A stretch of 64,000 nt of DNA, taken from Galbula dea (Eukaryota; Chordata; Aves; Piciformes; Galbulidae). How positions within the stretch are numbered: the first letter of the stretch is position 1; each line of letters starts with the position of its first letter. The position numbers were made by a program, and so were the translations under genes. Below are positions 21,668-34,267 of the stretch, one piece after another. The stretch is taken from assembly GCA_013399015.1 (NCBI GenBank), contig VWZX01006533.1:751499-815498 (forward strand). Direction: 5' to 3'. The notes below the pieces were generated by a model, which worked only from the letters and a program-made list of their open reading frames with translations, had not been told where the DNA came from and ran no database searches.

Positions 21668-23174
21668 GGTTAGCAGAAGTTGTCCTCTCATCAGGCTTTC
21701 TACACAAGAGACTAATTCATCCTTCCCCTGTCCCCCAAGCAACACCACCCCCCATCACTACTGATGCTCTTGGAGGCTGCTTGTTGCTCTCAGCATGGTT
21801 ACCTCCCCCACAGTCTCTGCCTCTGGGTCACCCTCCTAGTTTCCAACATTTATGGACACCCAAAGGGTGGAAGAAAGCCCCAGCCTCTGTGCTTGTCTAC
21901 TCCCAAGCTGTTTCCTCTGGAGCATTCCCTTACTGGATTTTTCACCCCATTTACAAGGTGGCCTGAAAAAAATAAAGCTCCAGTTTGGGTATTTACATAT
22001 TTTGAGAGGTTTCTTTTGGTCTTTTCCTACCTCATTCTCTGGTGTGCACAGCCTGAGGCATTGTCCCAGCTCCTTCCCTCTCCCATTGCTTTGGAGGCCA
22101 CCAGAGTCACTTCACAACTCAAGCACTGAGGACAACATCATGCCCTGCTGTGTCTTAACATCCCCATTAAGGAGTCAACATCCACCAGCAGTAACCCTGC
22201 AGATGTCTGCACAGCTGTTCCCTGTGTCTAGGGTAGGAAAGAGCTGAGGTTTCTCAGGTACTACAGCATGCAGCTGACTGGAAAATGATTTACTAGTGCC
22301 CATTAGAACCAAAAAAAGCCAAAAAGCTATTAAAGGTTGTAGCAGAGGTGGTGTCACAGTTGGAGAACTCTTGGCTGAGCTGAACCAAAGGCCACCTCAT
22401 GGGGATTCAACCTATGAGGAGCACAGACAACACATGTGCTGGCCAACAAAGATCAGTGTTACACATCTGAGGCAAAGCAAACCTGGACTTCCACTCCTTG
22501 GAGACTCCATCATCACACAGGACACCCTCATCCCATGCCTGCAGAAAGCAGCCCAGATAGTTCCCAGTTGCCAGAGCTGTGCCACATCTCAGGGACACCC
22601 AGAGCTCCATGCAGACCCAGAAGAACTGCTAAATGCTTTCCACCACCAAGGCAATACCAGAGGGCTGGCAGCTGATGTTGCTTTCCAGCTCTCTGCAGGC
22701 ACCAGAAGAAAGGAGCTGAGAAGAGAAGGATGTGCTGGCAGGGCTTGGTGCAGACCTTAAAGGAGGAGGTTGAGCTTTTCCCTCTCACAGCAGACAGACA
22801 ACAGGCACTGAAATGTGTACCTGGAGCACACAGAAACCATCCCACCACCTTCCTCATCATCCTTCTTTCCCTGACTCCTGGTACACCATCACTGGTGAAG
22901 CATATTCACAAGCAAACCCTCTCAGCATGACAATCTCCCCAGACTTCAAGGAAGCTCATTTGGATTCAGCAGGAGAGCTACAAAAATGTCTGTGCAAAGT
23001 GATAGTTCAGGAGGGAGTTGGAGGCTTGGAAGAGAGATAAGACTGTGGGGACATTCATCTTCTGCTGATAGGAGGAAAGCACAGGGGAGGAGAGGTCAGA
23101 CTGCTGCAGAGGCAGAGCTGCTCCCAGTCCCTCCTCCCTCCACCCCAGCTCTTCAGACCCACACCAACAACTGA
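21668..23174. other. 1.5 kb unique sequence
   Basis: No gene, RNA or transposon recognised. Overlapping chance frames up to 154 codons (22296-22760) show no known domain. Confidence 0.4.
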
Positions 23175-23420
23175 CCACAGAATCATTAAGGTTGGAGAAG
23201 ACCTCTAAGATCATCAAGTCAAAGCATTAACCAGCACTGCCAGGTCACCACCAAACCATATCCCTCAGCACCACATCTCCAGGGCTTTTCAACCCCTCCA
23301 GGGATGGTGACTCCACCACTGCCCTGGGCAGCCTGGGCCAGGCCTGGACAACCCTTTTAGGGGAAAAAAAATAATTGGTCTTCATGTGCAACCTAAACCT
23401 CCCCTGGCACAACTTGAGGA
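23175..23420 (-). mobile_element. CR1 3' fragment, group B
   Basis: Contains CACAGAATCATTAAGGTTGG, GGGATGGTGACTCCACCACT and CCTGGCACAACTTGAGG. A run of A at about 23365 interrupts the AGGAAGAAATTG block of relatives. Confidence 0.91.
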
Positions 23421-25607
23421 CATCCTATTAGCATCTTAGATCTTCCCCCAAACCCCCTAGTACCTACCACACACCACATCAAAAGAACCTAAGTGGAACA
23501 AAACTCCACTACCTCACCTTGGGGCTTTTCTGAGCTCTATGTTTCTGATGCCAAAAAGCTCTCAAATCCTAAACTGCAGTCCTGGTTCATCAGTTATGTA
23601 ATTACTCTGCTACCACTAATTAGCAGCTGACTGTAAACATCCTTTTTGCCCCAGAAGACCTCCCCTGCTCAGAGCACAGCTGAAAATGCAAGTCCCTCAG
23701 GCCATCCTGCTTAATAAGCCCCAGACTTGGTCTTCTCATGCTCAGTGGTCAGTCAAGAAAAAGCCCAGAGCAATCTTCCACTTGTCATGAGGAGGCAAAG
23801 CAAATGCTTAGGGAAAATATACTCAGGTGGACCCAAAAAAGCAAGCTTACCTGGGCCAAAGAGTGATGAATTGCTCCCACTGCTGTCAGACTTGGAGAGA
23901 CCTTTTGAGCAATGGTCAAGGAAGGCACTGAGGAAATGCCAGGTTCTGCTCAGCAGAAAGATCTGAGATTGATGCAATTAAATCCCTAAAGGTCTAAGGG
24001 GAAATGCAGCTGCAGTAATGAAAGGAGAGAGGGTGATCTAACTTCCAGCTAATTAAATGTCCATTTTGATGCCAACAGGATCGGAGTCCAAAAGCAGAAA
24101 CCTGGATCCTTTCTGCAGCCAAACGGAAGGAGGGGGAGGAATGTAGCAGGATCAGACTACCCCCAAAACAGCCTCACCCTCAAAGAATCTCCCTCCATAT
24201 GGATCCACACTGAACACAGCGTGGGGACCAGGTGGGAAGAAGTCTGCAGGGATCCCAGACCATGGAGAAACAGTGATTTTTTGAGTGGAAGTGACAGATT
24301 AGAGATCAGAGACAGATCTCACAAGTCATACAGCTTCATATCTCCAGCTATGCCAGGGGCAGGGCAGGGCTGGGCAGCAGAGCAGGGCCAGATGCTCTCT
24401 CTGAAGCCCTCTGCCTTCCCAAAGGGAAGAGAAAGGGAAGAAGGGAGACAGACTGATGGCTTGGGAAAGGAAACTGAAACAGCTTGGATGGAAAGAAGAA
24501 CAATGCAATGCCACAGATCCAGAGAGACCCAAAGCANCATCAGACTCCTGAAGCCCCAGCTCTGAGAAAGGCAGCCACTGCCATCAGACTCTGGTTTGAC
24601 TATCCAAGGCGATCTGGAGTCTGGCCAAGTGCAGACCACAGAGGGTAGATGCCTCCAGCCAAATCTTTTTACACAAACCATGCTTGTGATTGTTGATGAA
24701 ACACCTCTGCTTCCTGCTTCAGCCTCCTCTCAGAAGGACTCAAGACCACAAGTCAAAGCTTTCCAAGTCATCTCCAAGGTCAAAACAGAAACCTCTTGAA
24801 ATTCCACTACAAAACCTTTTTCCCTCCTCCCTTCCAAGCATCCAACATCCAGAACAATGCAGAACAAAGAGTTGCCCAGAACAAGGTTATCCTACCATTA
24901 ATTATTTGCATCTTAACCAATTTGCAAGCCTGCAGGGAGAACCCAGTGAACTACTACCCTACCTGAGGTTTGATTTCCTTAATGCAAGCCCTACCAGCAG
25001 AACAGGTTAATTTGAATCACTCCCTTCCCCTGATTTATTCAGTGCAACCACTTAGGCATGGTGAAGATCTGCAGATCAGCAGATGAACCTTGTTACTGGG
25101 TGGCTACAACTCCAAGGCCCAGGCAAAAGCACTAACTAGCTGGGTTTGCTGATCAGCAGATTTCCAAGTTATTTAAATGACTGCAGGGCTCTAATTCAGT
25201 TAAAAAAATACACTAATGATTTTCCCATCAGCATTTTTACTCCAATTCCTCACTCCCCTGGAGAAAAGGAGGTGGGGGGGAGAGTCCACAGTATTAAAGC
25301 TCTGCCAGCAGGGAGCCATGGAGTCAAGATTTCCAAGGGCAGGGAGGAAGCATTCCCTGGAGGACCTAGTACCCAGCCTGAAGCCAACACAGACCCTGCA
25401 CACAGCTCAGTTCAAGCTCCACCACCATCTGCCAGCTTCTGCAGGAAAGCCAACTCCAGGCTTTTGAAGAGGCATCTCCCAGCTGACCTGCTGCTTTGTA
25501 TTCTTCTCCATTCCTTGCATGCCCTGCTCAAACCACACTGCAAGCTGCTGCTTCTCCACCCCCAAACCTCAGAAACTTGTTCAGTTCCCTGCAAATACAC
25601 AGCTTCA
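23421..25607. other. 2.2 kb unique sequence with one ambiguous base
   Basis: No gene or transposon recognised. A single N at 24537 marks an unresolved base or contig join. Confidence 0.4.
24537..24537. other. single ambiguous base
   Basis: An isolated N inside otherwise clean unique sequence; possibly a join made during assembly or polishing. Confidence 0.9.
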
Positions 25608-25760
25608 GGTGGGTGCATGAAGAGCAGTGTGACCAGCAGCTCAAGGGAGGTTTCTCTCCTCCTCATCTAGTCTGCCCTTAGGAGGACACAGCTGAAGCAC
25701 TGAGTCTGGTTCTGGGCTCCCCAGTTCACTAGAGACAAGGAACTGCTGGAGAGACCACAA
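25608..25760 (+). mobile_element. CR1 interior fragment, group A-like, lacking its 3' end
   Basis: Runs from GGTGCATGAAGAGCAGTGTG through CTGGGCTCCCCAGTTCAC to CAAGGAACTGCTGGAGAG, then stops. Neither terminal ORF2 codons nor UTR follow. Confidence 0.82.
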
Positions 25761-26343
25761 ACAGGTCTGGGGTTCAGCAGGCAACATCCTGAGGACTCCC
25801 CAAATCCATGAGGTCACCCTGAGCACCAGGTTCACATATACCTTGGGACAAATACATTACAACAAGATTTTGGGCAGCTACTTCAGTGCCTTCAGATGGG
25901 CTTGAATGCCCACCTGTGCCCTGCCTCTGCCCTCTCTCACCTGCAGCTACAAGGCTGCAGAGTCTCTCCCTTCCCTTCAATTTAATAACCAGTTTCTGGA
26001 ATGACCCCAACTCTCCTCACAGACATCACCCACCCCCACCACACCCTTGCAAACCTTCCTCAAATATATGCAAAGTCAGGATGGGAAACAGTTTTGCAGC
26101 TCCCAGGGAAGAAGTTTTCCCAGCCTCCAGCCAGAGCAAGGAGCATGTCCATGCACAAAGCATTCTGATAACTTCTGAGAGTTTCATTAGTGCAGGGCAG
26201 GATGCATCAGCAGAGACAATGATATGGGCACTGCTCAGGGACTCATTTCCCAGCTCCTTAGGTCCTCTTTGGTTTGCTGAAGAAGCAAGCAAGCACCTTG
26301 CAGAAAAATAGCTTACAGAAAGTGTTAGAGAACAAGAAAAAGA
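25761..26343. other. unique spacer
   Basis: No gene, RNA or transposon recognised. Confidence 0.45.
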
Positions 26344-26402
26344 AATCACAGACTATTAGGGGGTGGAAGAGACCTCTGGAGATCATCTAGTCCAACCACC
26401 AT
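26344..26402 (-). mobile_element. very short CR1 3' tail
   Basis: AATCACAGACTATTAGGGG and GACCTCTGGAGATCATCTAG; cut after CAACCACC. This is an E-type tail. Confidence 0.75.
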
Positions 26403-26520
26403 ACCAGAAAGGAGCAAAGCAAACACTCTTGAGACATGGACACTGGAGCAAGAAGGTGCAAGGCAGGGAAGCCTCATTATTGTTTTGCACAGGGGTGAAG
26501 CCTTGAGCTTGGGATTACCA

Positions 26521-27148
26521 CATAGAATCATTTAGGTTGGAAAAGACCTCTAAGATCATGGCCAGCCATGGACCCAACACTCCCATGCCATTAGAGCATG
26601 CTGCTGAACACCATGTCTACATGTTTTTTGAACCCCTCCAGGGGTGGCGACTCCACCACTGCCCTGGGCAACCTGGGCCAGGCCTGGACAACTCTTTCCA
26701 GGAAGAAATTGTTCCTCATGTTCAAACTAATCCTCCCTGGCACAACCTGAGGCTGTTTCCTCTTGTCCTGCTGCTTGTTCCTTGGAAGAAGAGCCCAAGC
26801 CCCACCTGGCTGCAGCCTCCTCTCAGGGAGCTGCAGAGAGTGAGAAGGTCTCCCCTGAGTCTCCTCTTCTCCAGGTTAACCAAGCCCAGTTCCCTCAGCT
26901 GCTCCTCACAACACTTGTGCTCCAGACCCTTCCCCACCTTCCTTGCCCTTCTCTGGCCACACTCCAGCACCTCAGTGTCCTTCTTGGAGTGAGGAGCCCA
27001 AATCTGACCCCAGGATTGGAGCTGTGGCTTCCCCAGTGCCCAGGCCAGGAGGCCAATCTCTGCCCTAGCCCTGCTGCCACACTAGTGCTGCTCCAAGCCA
27101 GGATGCTCTTGGCCTTCTTGGCCACCTGGACACACACTACTGGCTTAT
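26521..27148 (-). mobile_element. CR1 fragment, group B, about 630 bp
   Basis: Contains the tail ATAGAATCATTTAGGTTGG, then CCTGGCACAACCTGAGGC and GCTCCTCACAACACTTGTGC. It extends to an upstream segment CTTGGCCTTCTTGGCCACC seen only in the longest B copies. Confidence 0.95.
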
Positions 27149-27582
27149 ACTCCTACAGAACATCACCAGGCTTTAAGTCCAACCCTACACCCCAAGCATT
27201 TCATCTGCACTTGTTTGAGCAGAAGCAATGGAGCCAGTGGCTCGTGGCTGCTGTGAGAGGCATGAAAGCATTTGATTTACTAAATGGTGCAATTACCAGA
27301 CTAGATATTAAACATGACTGCCCAGTGTACAGTCAGCTACCCAACAGCATGTCACAGAAAAGCTGCTCTGTCAGCTTACACCAGGCTGGATGAATTAACC
27401 AGACACACTGAGCACTTCTAAGGGGAGCCACAGATGTGCTACATTCAAATGTCCATCTCAATTAATTCAGCCTCTGCTTTGATTTCTCCTCTTCATGCCA
27501 GGAAAGGAGATTCCTGCAAGGGAAAGCACAGAGCACATTGGCAGGCACAAACCTCCAAGGGCAGACACATTCCTTCCACAAG
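27149..27582. other. unique spacer
   Basis: No gene, RNA or transposon recognised. Confidence 0.45.
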
Positions 27583-27779
27583 ACAGAGTCATTCAGGTTG
27601 GCAGAGACCTCTAAGATCATCAAGTCCAAGCAGCAACCTAGCACCACCATGGCCCTCAGCACCACATCAACCCCTCCAGGGATGGTGACTCCACCATTGC
27701 CCTGGGCAGCCTGGGTCAGTGTTTAACAATTCTTTCAGGACAAAAAAAATGTTGCCTGCTATCCAACCTAAACCTCCCA
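27583..27779 (-). mobile_element. CR1 3' fragment, group B
   Basis: Contains GTCATTCAGGTTGGCAGAG, ACCATGGCCCTCAGCACC and GGGATGGTGACTCCACC. An eight-A run at 27742-27749 sits where relatives have GGAAGAAATT. Confidence 0.89.
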
Positions 27780-27979
27780 ATGAGCATGGAAAGTCTCCCA
27801 GCATCCCTCTACTGTCACTCCAGGTACTGATATGCAAAGAGGTGGCACTTGGATAGAGATATATGGTTAAAAGTGCCTGAAGGTAAAGACCACCTCAGAT
27901 ACAAGCAAGAGCAAAGGTTTTTCCATCATCTTCATCTTTGCAGAGAGGCATAGAAGTGTCAAACAAAAAACTCCCATGA

Positions 27980-28281
27980 AAGGAGGTGGTAGCATGGTGG
28001 AGCTTGGTCTCTTCTCCCAGGTAACAAGTGAGAGGACAAGAGGAAATGGCCTCAAGTTGCACCAGGGCAGGTTCAGATTGGATATTAGGAAGAATTTCTT
28101 CTCCAGAAGGGTTCTCAGGCATTGGCCCAGGCTGCCCAGGGAGGTGGTAGAGTCACCATCCCTGGAAGTGTACAAAAAGATGTGGTGCTTGGGGCCATGG
28201 TTTGGTGGTGAGCATGGTAGCATTGGGTGGATGGTTGGACTCCTCCTCAGAGGTCTTCTCCAACCACAATGATTCTGTGAA
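27980..28281 (+). mobile_element. CR1 3' fragment, older group B type
   Basis: Contains TCTCTTCTCCCAGGTAAC, ATGGCCTCAAGTTGCACC, ATTAGGAAGAATTTCTTC and GGTGAGCATGGTAGCATTGG. It ends CACAATGATTCTGTG with the canonical octamer. Confidence 0.92.
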
Positions 28282-30192
28282 GCAAATCACCAGCTTCCTG
28301 CAGAAGAAAAAGCCAGGGAAAAACCCTTTGTGCTACACTTTTATACTAGACTTTTGCTAGGTCACTTTTGTCATGGACCCAAGGACTGCTGGGTCCCAAC
28401 AATCAGAAGAGGTCAAAGCAGTAGCCACATCCTTGGGGTGCTCCTCTCCTCCCCAAAGCAGCCTAGATAAAACACCCATGTCCCTTTGCAGACAAGTCCT
28501 CTCCAGACCAGCCAGGAGCTGTGCTCAGAGCACATCCATTCCACCTCCTGAGGATGGGAACAAGCAAAGCCCCAGGGGCAGAAGATCCTCTCTGCTTTGT
28601 TTGGGAAAGCAGTGGTTGGGTTTCACAGTCAACTAAATCCATGAACCTGAGTTTAGCAGAGTGATGAGGACTGCCTGAGTCAGGCATTTCTTTCTCCTCC
28701 TCAGGAGGCCTTGAGGAGGACAGGTTCTCACAGCAATTTGCTTTGCTTTGGCCTCACCCACAGCCCCTTTTCTTCCACCAGCCAGTGATGGTCCCAGCTA
28801 GAGGTGCACCTGGGACCATGGGGGGTGTTCAAACTCCCCCTTCCATGGAAAACCATTACCCAAGCCCCTGACACCATCAACAGAGAAAGCAGAAGCCATG
28901 GCCATTAATCAAGAGCTCCAGCACTGCAAGGGCTGTCATCAGAGAAGAAAAACACCAGGCAAGAGTTTCTCCTTGCTTGTGATAGTGGAAAATGGCCCCA
29001 AAAAAAACCCTGAATGGAGCCTCTCAGCCTTAGCTGCTTAAATGACTTCTTTGTTCTTGTCTCCCAGCAGTGATTTCTCCCTCTGGTGGGACCATTCCTC
29101 TTGCTTAATCCAATCATTTCAACATTTTTGAGACCCAAGGTTAATAAATAAGGAAAATTCAGTGTCCTCCTCTTCCTCCAGCACAGGATAACTGCACCAC
29201 AGTCCTCCTCTACCAGCACACATGGAGACTTCCCCCAAAACCAAGGCCAACCAACTCTGCACAAGGCCATTTGCAAGGTGCCAACAAGATGGATGTTGAG
29301 CTTGCTCTTTCTGCCTTGATTTACCTTCATTCACAGGTGACAATACCTAGTTTCTGCACCAAAGCTGAGTTTGAGGAAGTCCTGACCCCAGATCTCTGTC
29401 TGACTGTCAGCTCATGTCATCCCACAGCTCAGAGGAAGGAAAAGGTCAGGGAGGATGCAAATGGGGAGATGTGACAAAGCCAAAGGACCATGGTGAACCT
29501 CTGGCATGGCTCAGGTCTCACCCTTGAGCTTTTTCCCTGGAGCCTGAGGATGGCTGGGACTGAAGGTGTGAAGATGAGCTGCTGGAGGAGGACTTGTGCA
29601 GCTCCTGCTGAGAAACCATTCTGAGCCCAAGGCTGAGTTCCCTCCTTTCTCTAACTCCTCCAAACAAATTTCCCTCCTTCATTTACAAGGGCATCATTAT
29701 GTCATGATTTCAAAGGACTCAGTGGAAACAAGGCTTTATTTCTGCCTTCCAAATTGTTCCCTTGCTCATCCCACCACTCCTGTTTTCCCTGCAAGCACCT
29801 TAACCTCCCTGCTTCCCTGACTCAGCCCTTCTGCATGATGTTATAATAAGCACTTCAAGAACTGTGAAGGTTCCAACACTTCTTGCTTTCATACCTCCCT
29901 GTCACCAAGGCAACTGCTGATACTTTTTACCTTTATCTCTTCAGATTTGAGGTTCTCAGCCCAGTCACTTGAAGCCTGAGTTGGATTCTCCTCCAGTGTG
30001 CCCATGTTGATTCTCCTCTCATGTGCCCATGACATTGAAGAGCTCTTAGTTTGGGCTCTTGGGTTGATTCTTTTTCCTTGCTGGCTATTCATGGGGATAA
30101 TTTGAGCTGGGAGATGGAAATAGAAGGTTTAGGGTTTTAATTTGCTGTTTGGGCAGTGGGCTGGAGGAAGGGGAAATGTGGCAGTAATTCCT
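28282..30192. other. 1.9 kb unique sequence
   Basis: No gene, RNA or transposon recognised. A minus-strand frame of 141 codons (28905-29330) shows no recognisable domain. Confidence 0.4.
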
Positions 30193-30249
30193 GGGATCAC
30201 AGAAGCACAGAATGTTAGGGGTAGGGAGGGACCTCAAAAGATCATCTAG
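30193..30249 (-). mobile_element. very short CR1 3' tail
   Basis: GGGATCACAGAAGCACAG and GGACCTCAAAAGATCATC; cut exactly where the next, opposite-strand CR1 begins. Confidence 0.72.
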
Positions 30250-30484
30250 GGGAGGGTCAGGTTAGAGCTTAGGAGAAAGTTCTTCACCCAGAGGGTGTTG
30301 GAGCATTGGAACAGGCTCCCCAGGGATGCAGTCATGGCCCCAACTCTCCTGGAACTCCAGCAGCATTTGGCCAATCCTCTTAGCCACATGGGGTGACTTT
30401 GGGGCTGCCCTGTGCAGAGTCAGGAGTTGGACTGGATGATCCTTGGGAGGTCCCTTCCAGCTCAGGAGATTCTCTGATTCTATG
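30250..30484 (+). mobile_element. CR1 3' fragment, group G
   Basis: The most complete of the three G copies. It starts GGGAGGGTCAGGTTAGAGC, includes GTGTTGGAGCATTGGAAC, and ends with the intact terminal repeat GATTCTCTGATTCTATG. Confidence 0.92.
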
Positions 30485-31056
30485 TCATCCATTAAAAGAG
30501 GTCAATGCAAATCTCTTCCCCCCTCCTAAGACAGGAGGTTATAGAGAGCTAGATCTGACAGGGCCCAGCCATGGGCTGTGTAAACAAATGGACAAGCTTC
30601 ATGCAAACTGCTCACATGAATCTGGGGAAGGATGCATTCAACAGGACTGCCTGCCATTGGCTTGGAGTTCCAGCTTGTCCAGGGACATCATCTTTCCTGG
30701 CAAAGCAGGAGTGAACAGAAGGCAGTGGCAAGGGCTGGCAGCTCGTGCCAATCTGCCTCTCCATCTGGAAGGAGGTGCTCTTGATGAAAATAAAAAGGCA
30801 GATGAAAGAATTCCAGAGAGGCTGCTCATTTTTTTTTCACCCCCTACCCCCCCTTCCTCCTTTCCCACTATATAACACACTGACATGCTGCTGCTTAGGA
30901 GTGGTGCAATAGGAGTGACACAGATGGAGCATAAGGCAAAATAAACCTCTAAACAAACAGGACAACAAAAGCTGCTGGCACTCTGCTGCTCTTTTTTTCT
31001 AAGGCTGCTCAGAAATGTGCTGTTGGGGGGCTTATGGTGGCTCAAAAAAAGGACAT
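30485..31056. other. unique spacer with T/C tract
   Basis: A T run followed by C-rich sequence at about 30830-30865 is low complexity. No gene recognised. Confidence 0.45.
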
Positions 31057-31577
31057 GGTCTAGTTCTGAGCTCCCCAGTTCCAGAGAGACAAGGAACTGC
31101 TGGAGAGAGTCCAGCAGAGGCTAGGAAGATGCTGAGGGCACTGGAGCATCTGTGGCACGAGGAAAGGCTGAGAGCTCTGGGGCTGCTTAGCCTGGAGAAG
31201 AGCAGCCCCACAGGGGAGCTGCTCAAGGCTCAACAAGAGTTCAAGGCCAGAAGGCAAGAGGCTGGGGGCCAGACTCTGCTCAGTGGTGCCCAGGGACAGC
31301 CCAAGGGGCACTGGGCACCAACTGGAACCCAGGAGGTTCCACCTGAGCAAGAGGAGGTTTGGGCTCCTCACTCCAGCAAAGACATTGAGGTGCTGGAGCT
31401 TGTCCATAGAAGAGCAAGGAAGCTGGTGCAGGGTCTGGAGCACAAGTGTTGTGAGGAGCAGCTGAGGGAACTGGGCTTGGTTAGCCTGGAGAAGAGGAGG
31501 CTCAGGGGAGACCTTCTCACTCTCTGCAACTCCCTGGATCCCAGAGGTCCCTTCCAGCCCCCACCAGTCTGTGATCC
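31057..31577 (+). mobile_element. mosaic CR1: group A / group B / group A
   Basis: Positions 31057-31356 are group A (CAGTGGTGCCCAGGGACAGC, then ACCTGAGCAAGAGGAG). Positions 31357-31535 switch to group B (TTTGGGCTCCTCACTCCAGC, GAGCACAAGTGTTGTGAGG), stopping inside ORF2 at CTCTGCAACTCCCTG. Positions 31536-31577 return to the last 40 bp of group A (GATCCCAGAGGTCCCTTCC). All parts share one orientation, and one frame stays open across the first junction, giving a run of 286 codons. The B piece has no 3' end and about 200 bp of A is missing. This suggests template switching, gene conversion or recombination between copies. The frame is not a host gene. Confidence 0.92.
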
Positions 31578-32467
31578 ACAAAACACAATCATGCCCCCCT
31601 GGCCCAAACTGTTCACTCACCTCCTGTACAAGCTACAAGATGCTCTGTGTCTCACACCTCTTGTAGGGCCAGAAGGATGGATCATCATTCTTCCTGTGCA
31701 AAAAAAAAAAAAGGGGGAAAACAAAATTATTCTTGTTCTTCTTGCTCCATCATTCACCCCAAGCCTGGAGCAGGTCTGCCTGGTGTGGACTTCTTTGAAG
31801 AAGCTGATGGAAGTCAAGAAGAGCAAATCCCATTACAGTCACACTCAGGCCTTTGGGCTCAGCTCCTTCCTATAGCCATTTGTCAAGTGCTTTTCATCTG
31901 AAACATGATTCTGGGATTCAATTACTTTAGAAAGTCAATATTTTAGGTCACAGCTTATGCATCAACAAAGACATCTCCAGGGATTAGAGTTGAGCAGGGT
32001 GGAGCTCTAAGTCACCTTCTCTGCCTCACTCCAGCTACACAATAACCCATATCACTAAAGGGTAGGTTTGTTTCCCCCCCACAGTTCACTCTCAGAGGCT
32101 GCAACATTATTGCTCACTTCTGTAAGTTTAAACCATCAAGAAGCAGCAAATGTTCCTGCCTTTATTATTTCCAGAGAGATAAAGAGGGTTGCTCCTCCTC
32201 CACCACCTCTCCACTCTCTTGGCAACCCTTGCCTCCCCTTGGGCTCACCAACAGGCAGCATGGCTCAAGCAGTTTGCTCAGGATGGGGTTTGCCCAAGCA
32301 AAGAGGCAACAGGAGGTGTGGAACATCTCTTAACCCCCTGTGCAGAGGTGGATTTCTGGTATTGGAGGGTCTGGTTTAAGTTCCTAAAGCTCCCAACACA
32401 GCAGTGTTCAAGAGGTGTCACTTCTCCAGGCAGTGTTCTACACCCAGTGAGGATGGTTTCCTCTTCA
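31578..32467. other. unique spacer with an A tract
   Basis: A 13-base A run at 31700-31712 followed by GGGGG. No retrocopy body was recognised next to it. Confidence 0.4.
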
Positions 32468-32537
32468 GCAACCTGCTCCAGTTGGAGATGTGCCTGCTCA
32501 CTGCAGGGGGTTGGACTAGATGACCTTGAAAGGTCCC
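32468..32537 (+). mobile_element. very short CR1 3' end, group D
   Basis: CAACCTGCTCCAGTTGGAG, GGGGTTGGACTAGATGACC and TTGAAAGGTCCC, ending directly at an opposite-strand copy. Confidence 0.78.
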
Positions 32538-32539
32538 AA

Positions 32540-32660
32540 AAATCACCTTAAATTTGGAAGAGGCCTCTAAGATCATCAAGTCCAACCATCAAGTGTCACC
32601 CCCATGCCACTAAACCATGGCCCAAAGCACCACATTGCAACCCAAACCATTCCAGGGGTC
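32540..32660 (-). mobile_element. CR1 3' fragment, older group B type
   Basis: AATCACCTTAAATTTGGAAG, ATCATCAAGTCCAACCATC and ACTAAACCATGGCCCAAAGC. It meets the preceding copy tail to tail. Confidence 0.83.
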
Positions 32661-33992
32661 CTAAAGCCAGTGTCTAAGCCCTCAGCAGTAGGGTGCATGT
32701 GCACTTGCAACAGAAGGCAGTGCATTTTGGGGTAGACTCTGTAGATGAGGCCTCCCAAGCAGCTGCTAGAGTGGCCAAAGACATCCCAAGGTCAGAGACC
32801 ATGAAAACCTGCAGAGCTGGGAGACAGGGAGGAGAAAGGAGCCATGCTGAAGACCCAACCTGACACAAGAAACCAGAGCACAGGTATAAGGCAGCCCTGG
32901 TGAAAAGCAAAAGAGGTTCATGAGCTGGACTAGGAGAGAGACTTCCAACAGCCCTGGTAGAACATCACACAAAGCATTGGCAAGAGCTGACCTGTACTTC
33001 AGTCCAGACCACACAGCCAAAAGGAGATGCACTTGACCTGAAACACGAGGGATGGTTAGGGGGAAGGACCCCAAGGAGACCCTCAGAGTCTGGTTTCTCT
33101 ACCTGTGCAAGGGGCAGCCAAGGGAAAAGGCTAAAACCTAACTATTTAGGCTGAAAGGCCAGAAGAAAATCCCAAGATAAGCTGATCCCAAGCACATTGA
33201 GGCTGGAAAGAGTTTCTAATGATCAGAGGGGGAGACAGTCTAGAAGAGCTTTGTAGCAAGGAGCAGGAGAGGAGGAAGATGCCTGCCTGGCCTTGGGTGG
33301 CTCTCCATGGGTTAAGCCTCACTGCAAGAGCAGAGAACTGGAGCTTCCCATCCAACCTTTCAGGCTTTTTTGTTACTAAGCAGTACAAAGATAACAGCAA
33401 ACAAAAGATTTCAGGCAATCCAGGAGGAAAACAGTTACACATTTAGTTTGGGATGGGGACTTTCTCCTTCCTTATTCTGAAACTTAGCTCAATACTATGT
33501 TGAATATTTCCTTTCTTTTTCTTCTCCCCTGAAATCACCCCAACAGTAAATCTGGAGTCTTTGTCTAACAGCCTATCTGCTGATCTCTGCCAAGGCCACA
33601 GCACTTCATAAATCTCTGCTGAAGCCAGAAAAGCATCCCAGAAAGGATTAAAAACCTTAATACAACTCAGATCACTTTCCAAGAGAAACTTCCAAGCCCA
33701 GAAGTATGCTTCCAGAAGCAGACCCTGCCAGGAGCTAACCCCCTCAGAGCTCTCCAGGACACAGAATCACTGTGGTGCTCAAGGTGGGACTCTCCCATGG
33801 CATCACTGGGATATTGCAAGCCTTTCAAATTAAAGCCAGGAGCTCAAACCCCTGCAGCACCCACCACAAAAGACATCTACAAGCAAACAGAGCTTCAGGA
33901 CTTGCTTCTGCTCCATCAGGACATGTACAAGACTTAACCCTGGGATGCTGAGCCACAGTTTGCCCCAGGTAGTCAGGAGGTGCTTTCAGGTA
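32661..33992. other. 1.3 kb unique sequence
   Basis: No gene or RNA recognised. A weak CR1-like patch at 33195-33228 is too diverged to call. Confidence 0.4.
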
Positions 33993-34267
33993 ATTCCAAG
34001 GGACCTCTGGGGATCATCCAGCCCAACCCCTGCTAAAGCAGGGGCACCCACAGCAGCTTGACCAGGGTCACCTCCAGCTGGGCTTGGAATCTCTCCACAC
34101 AAGGAGACTCCACAGCCTCTCTGCAAAGCCTGGGCCAGGGCTCCAACACCCTCACAACAAACAAGCTTCTCCTCCTGCTCAGCTGCAACCTCCTGGCTTC
34201 CAGTTTGTGCCCAGTGCCCCTTGGGCTGTCCCTGGGCACCAGTAAGCAGAGTCTGGCCCCAGCCTCT
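33993..34267 (-). mobile_element. CR1 3' fragment, group A
   Basis: Plus-strand reading: GGGACCTCTGGGGATCATCC, CTCCACACAAGGAGACTCC, GCTTCTCCTCCTGCTCAGC and CCCTTGGGCTGTCCCTGGG. The terminal octamers are lost at the left edge. Confidence 0.93.

Noticed and set aside
31015..31875. 286-codon plus-strand open frame
   Set aside because: Most of it translates CR1 ORF2 C-terminal sequence from the mosaic copy; the rest runs into unique DNA with no domain.
33195..33228. Possible minus-strand CR1 tail (CACATTGAGGCTGGAAAGAG)
   Set aside because: Too short and too diverged to separate from chance.
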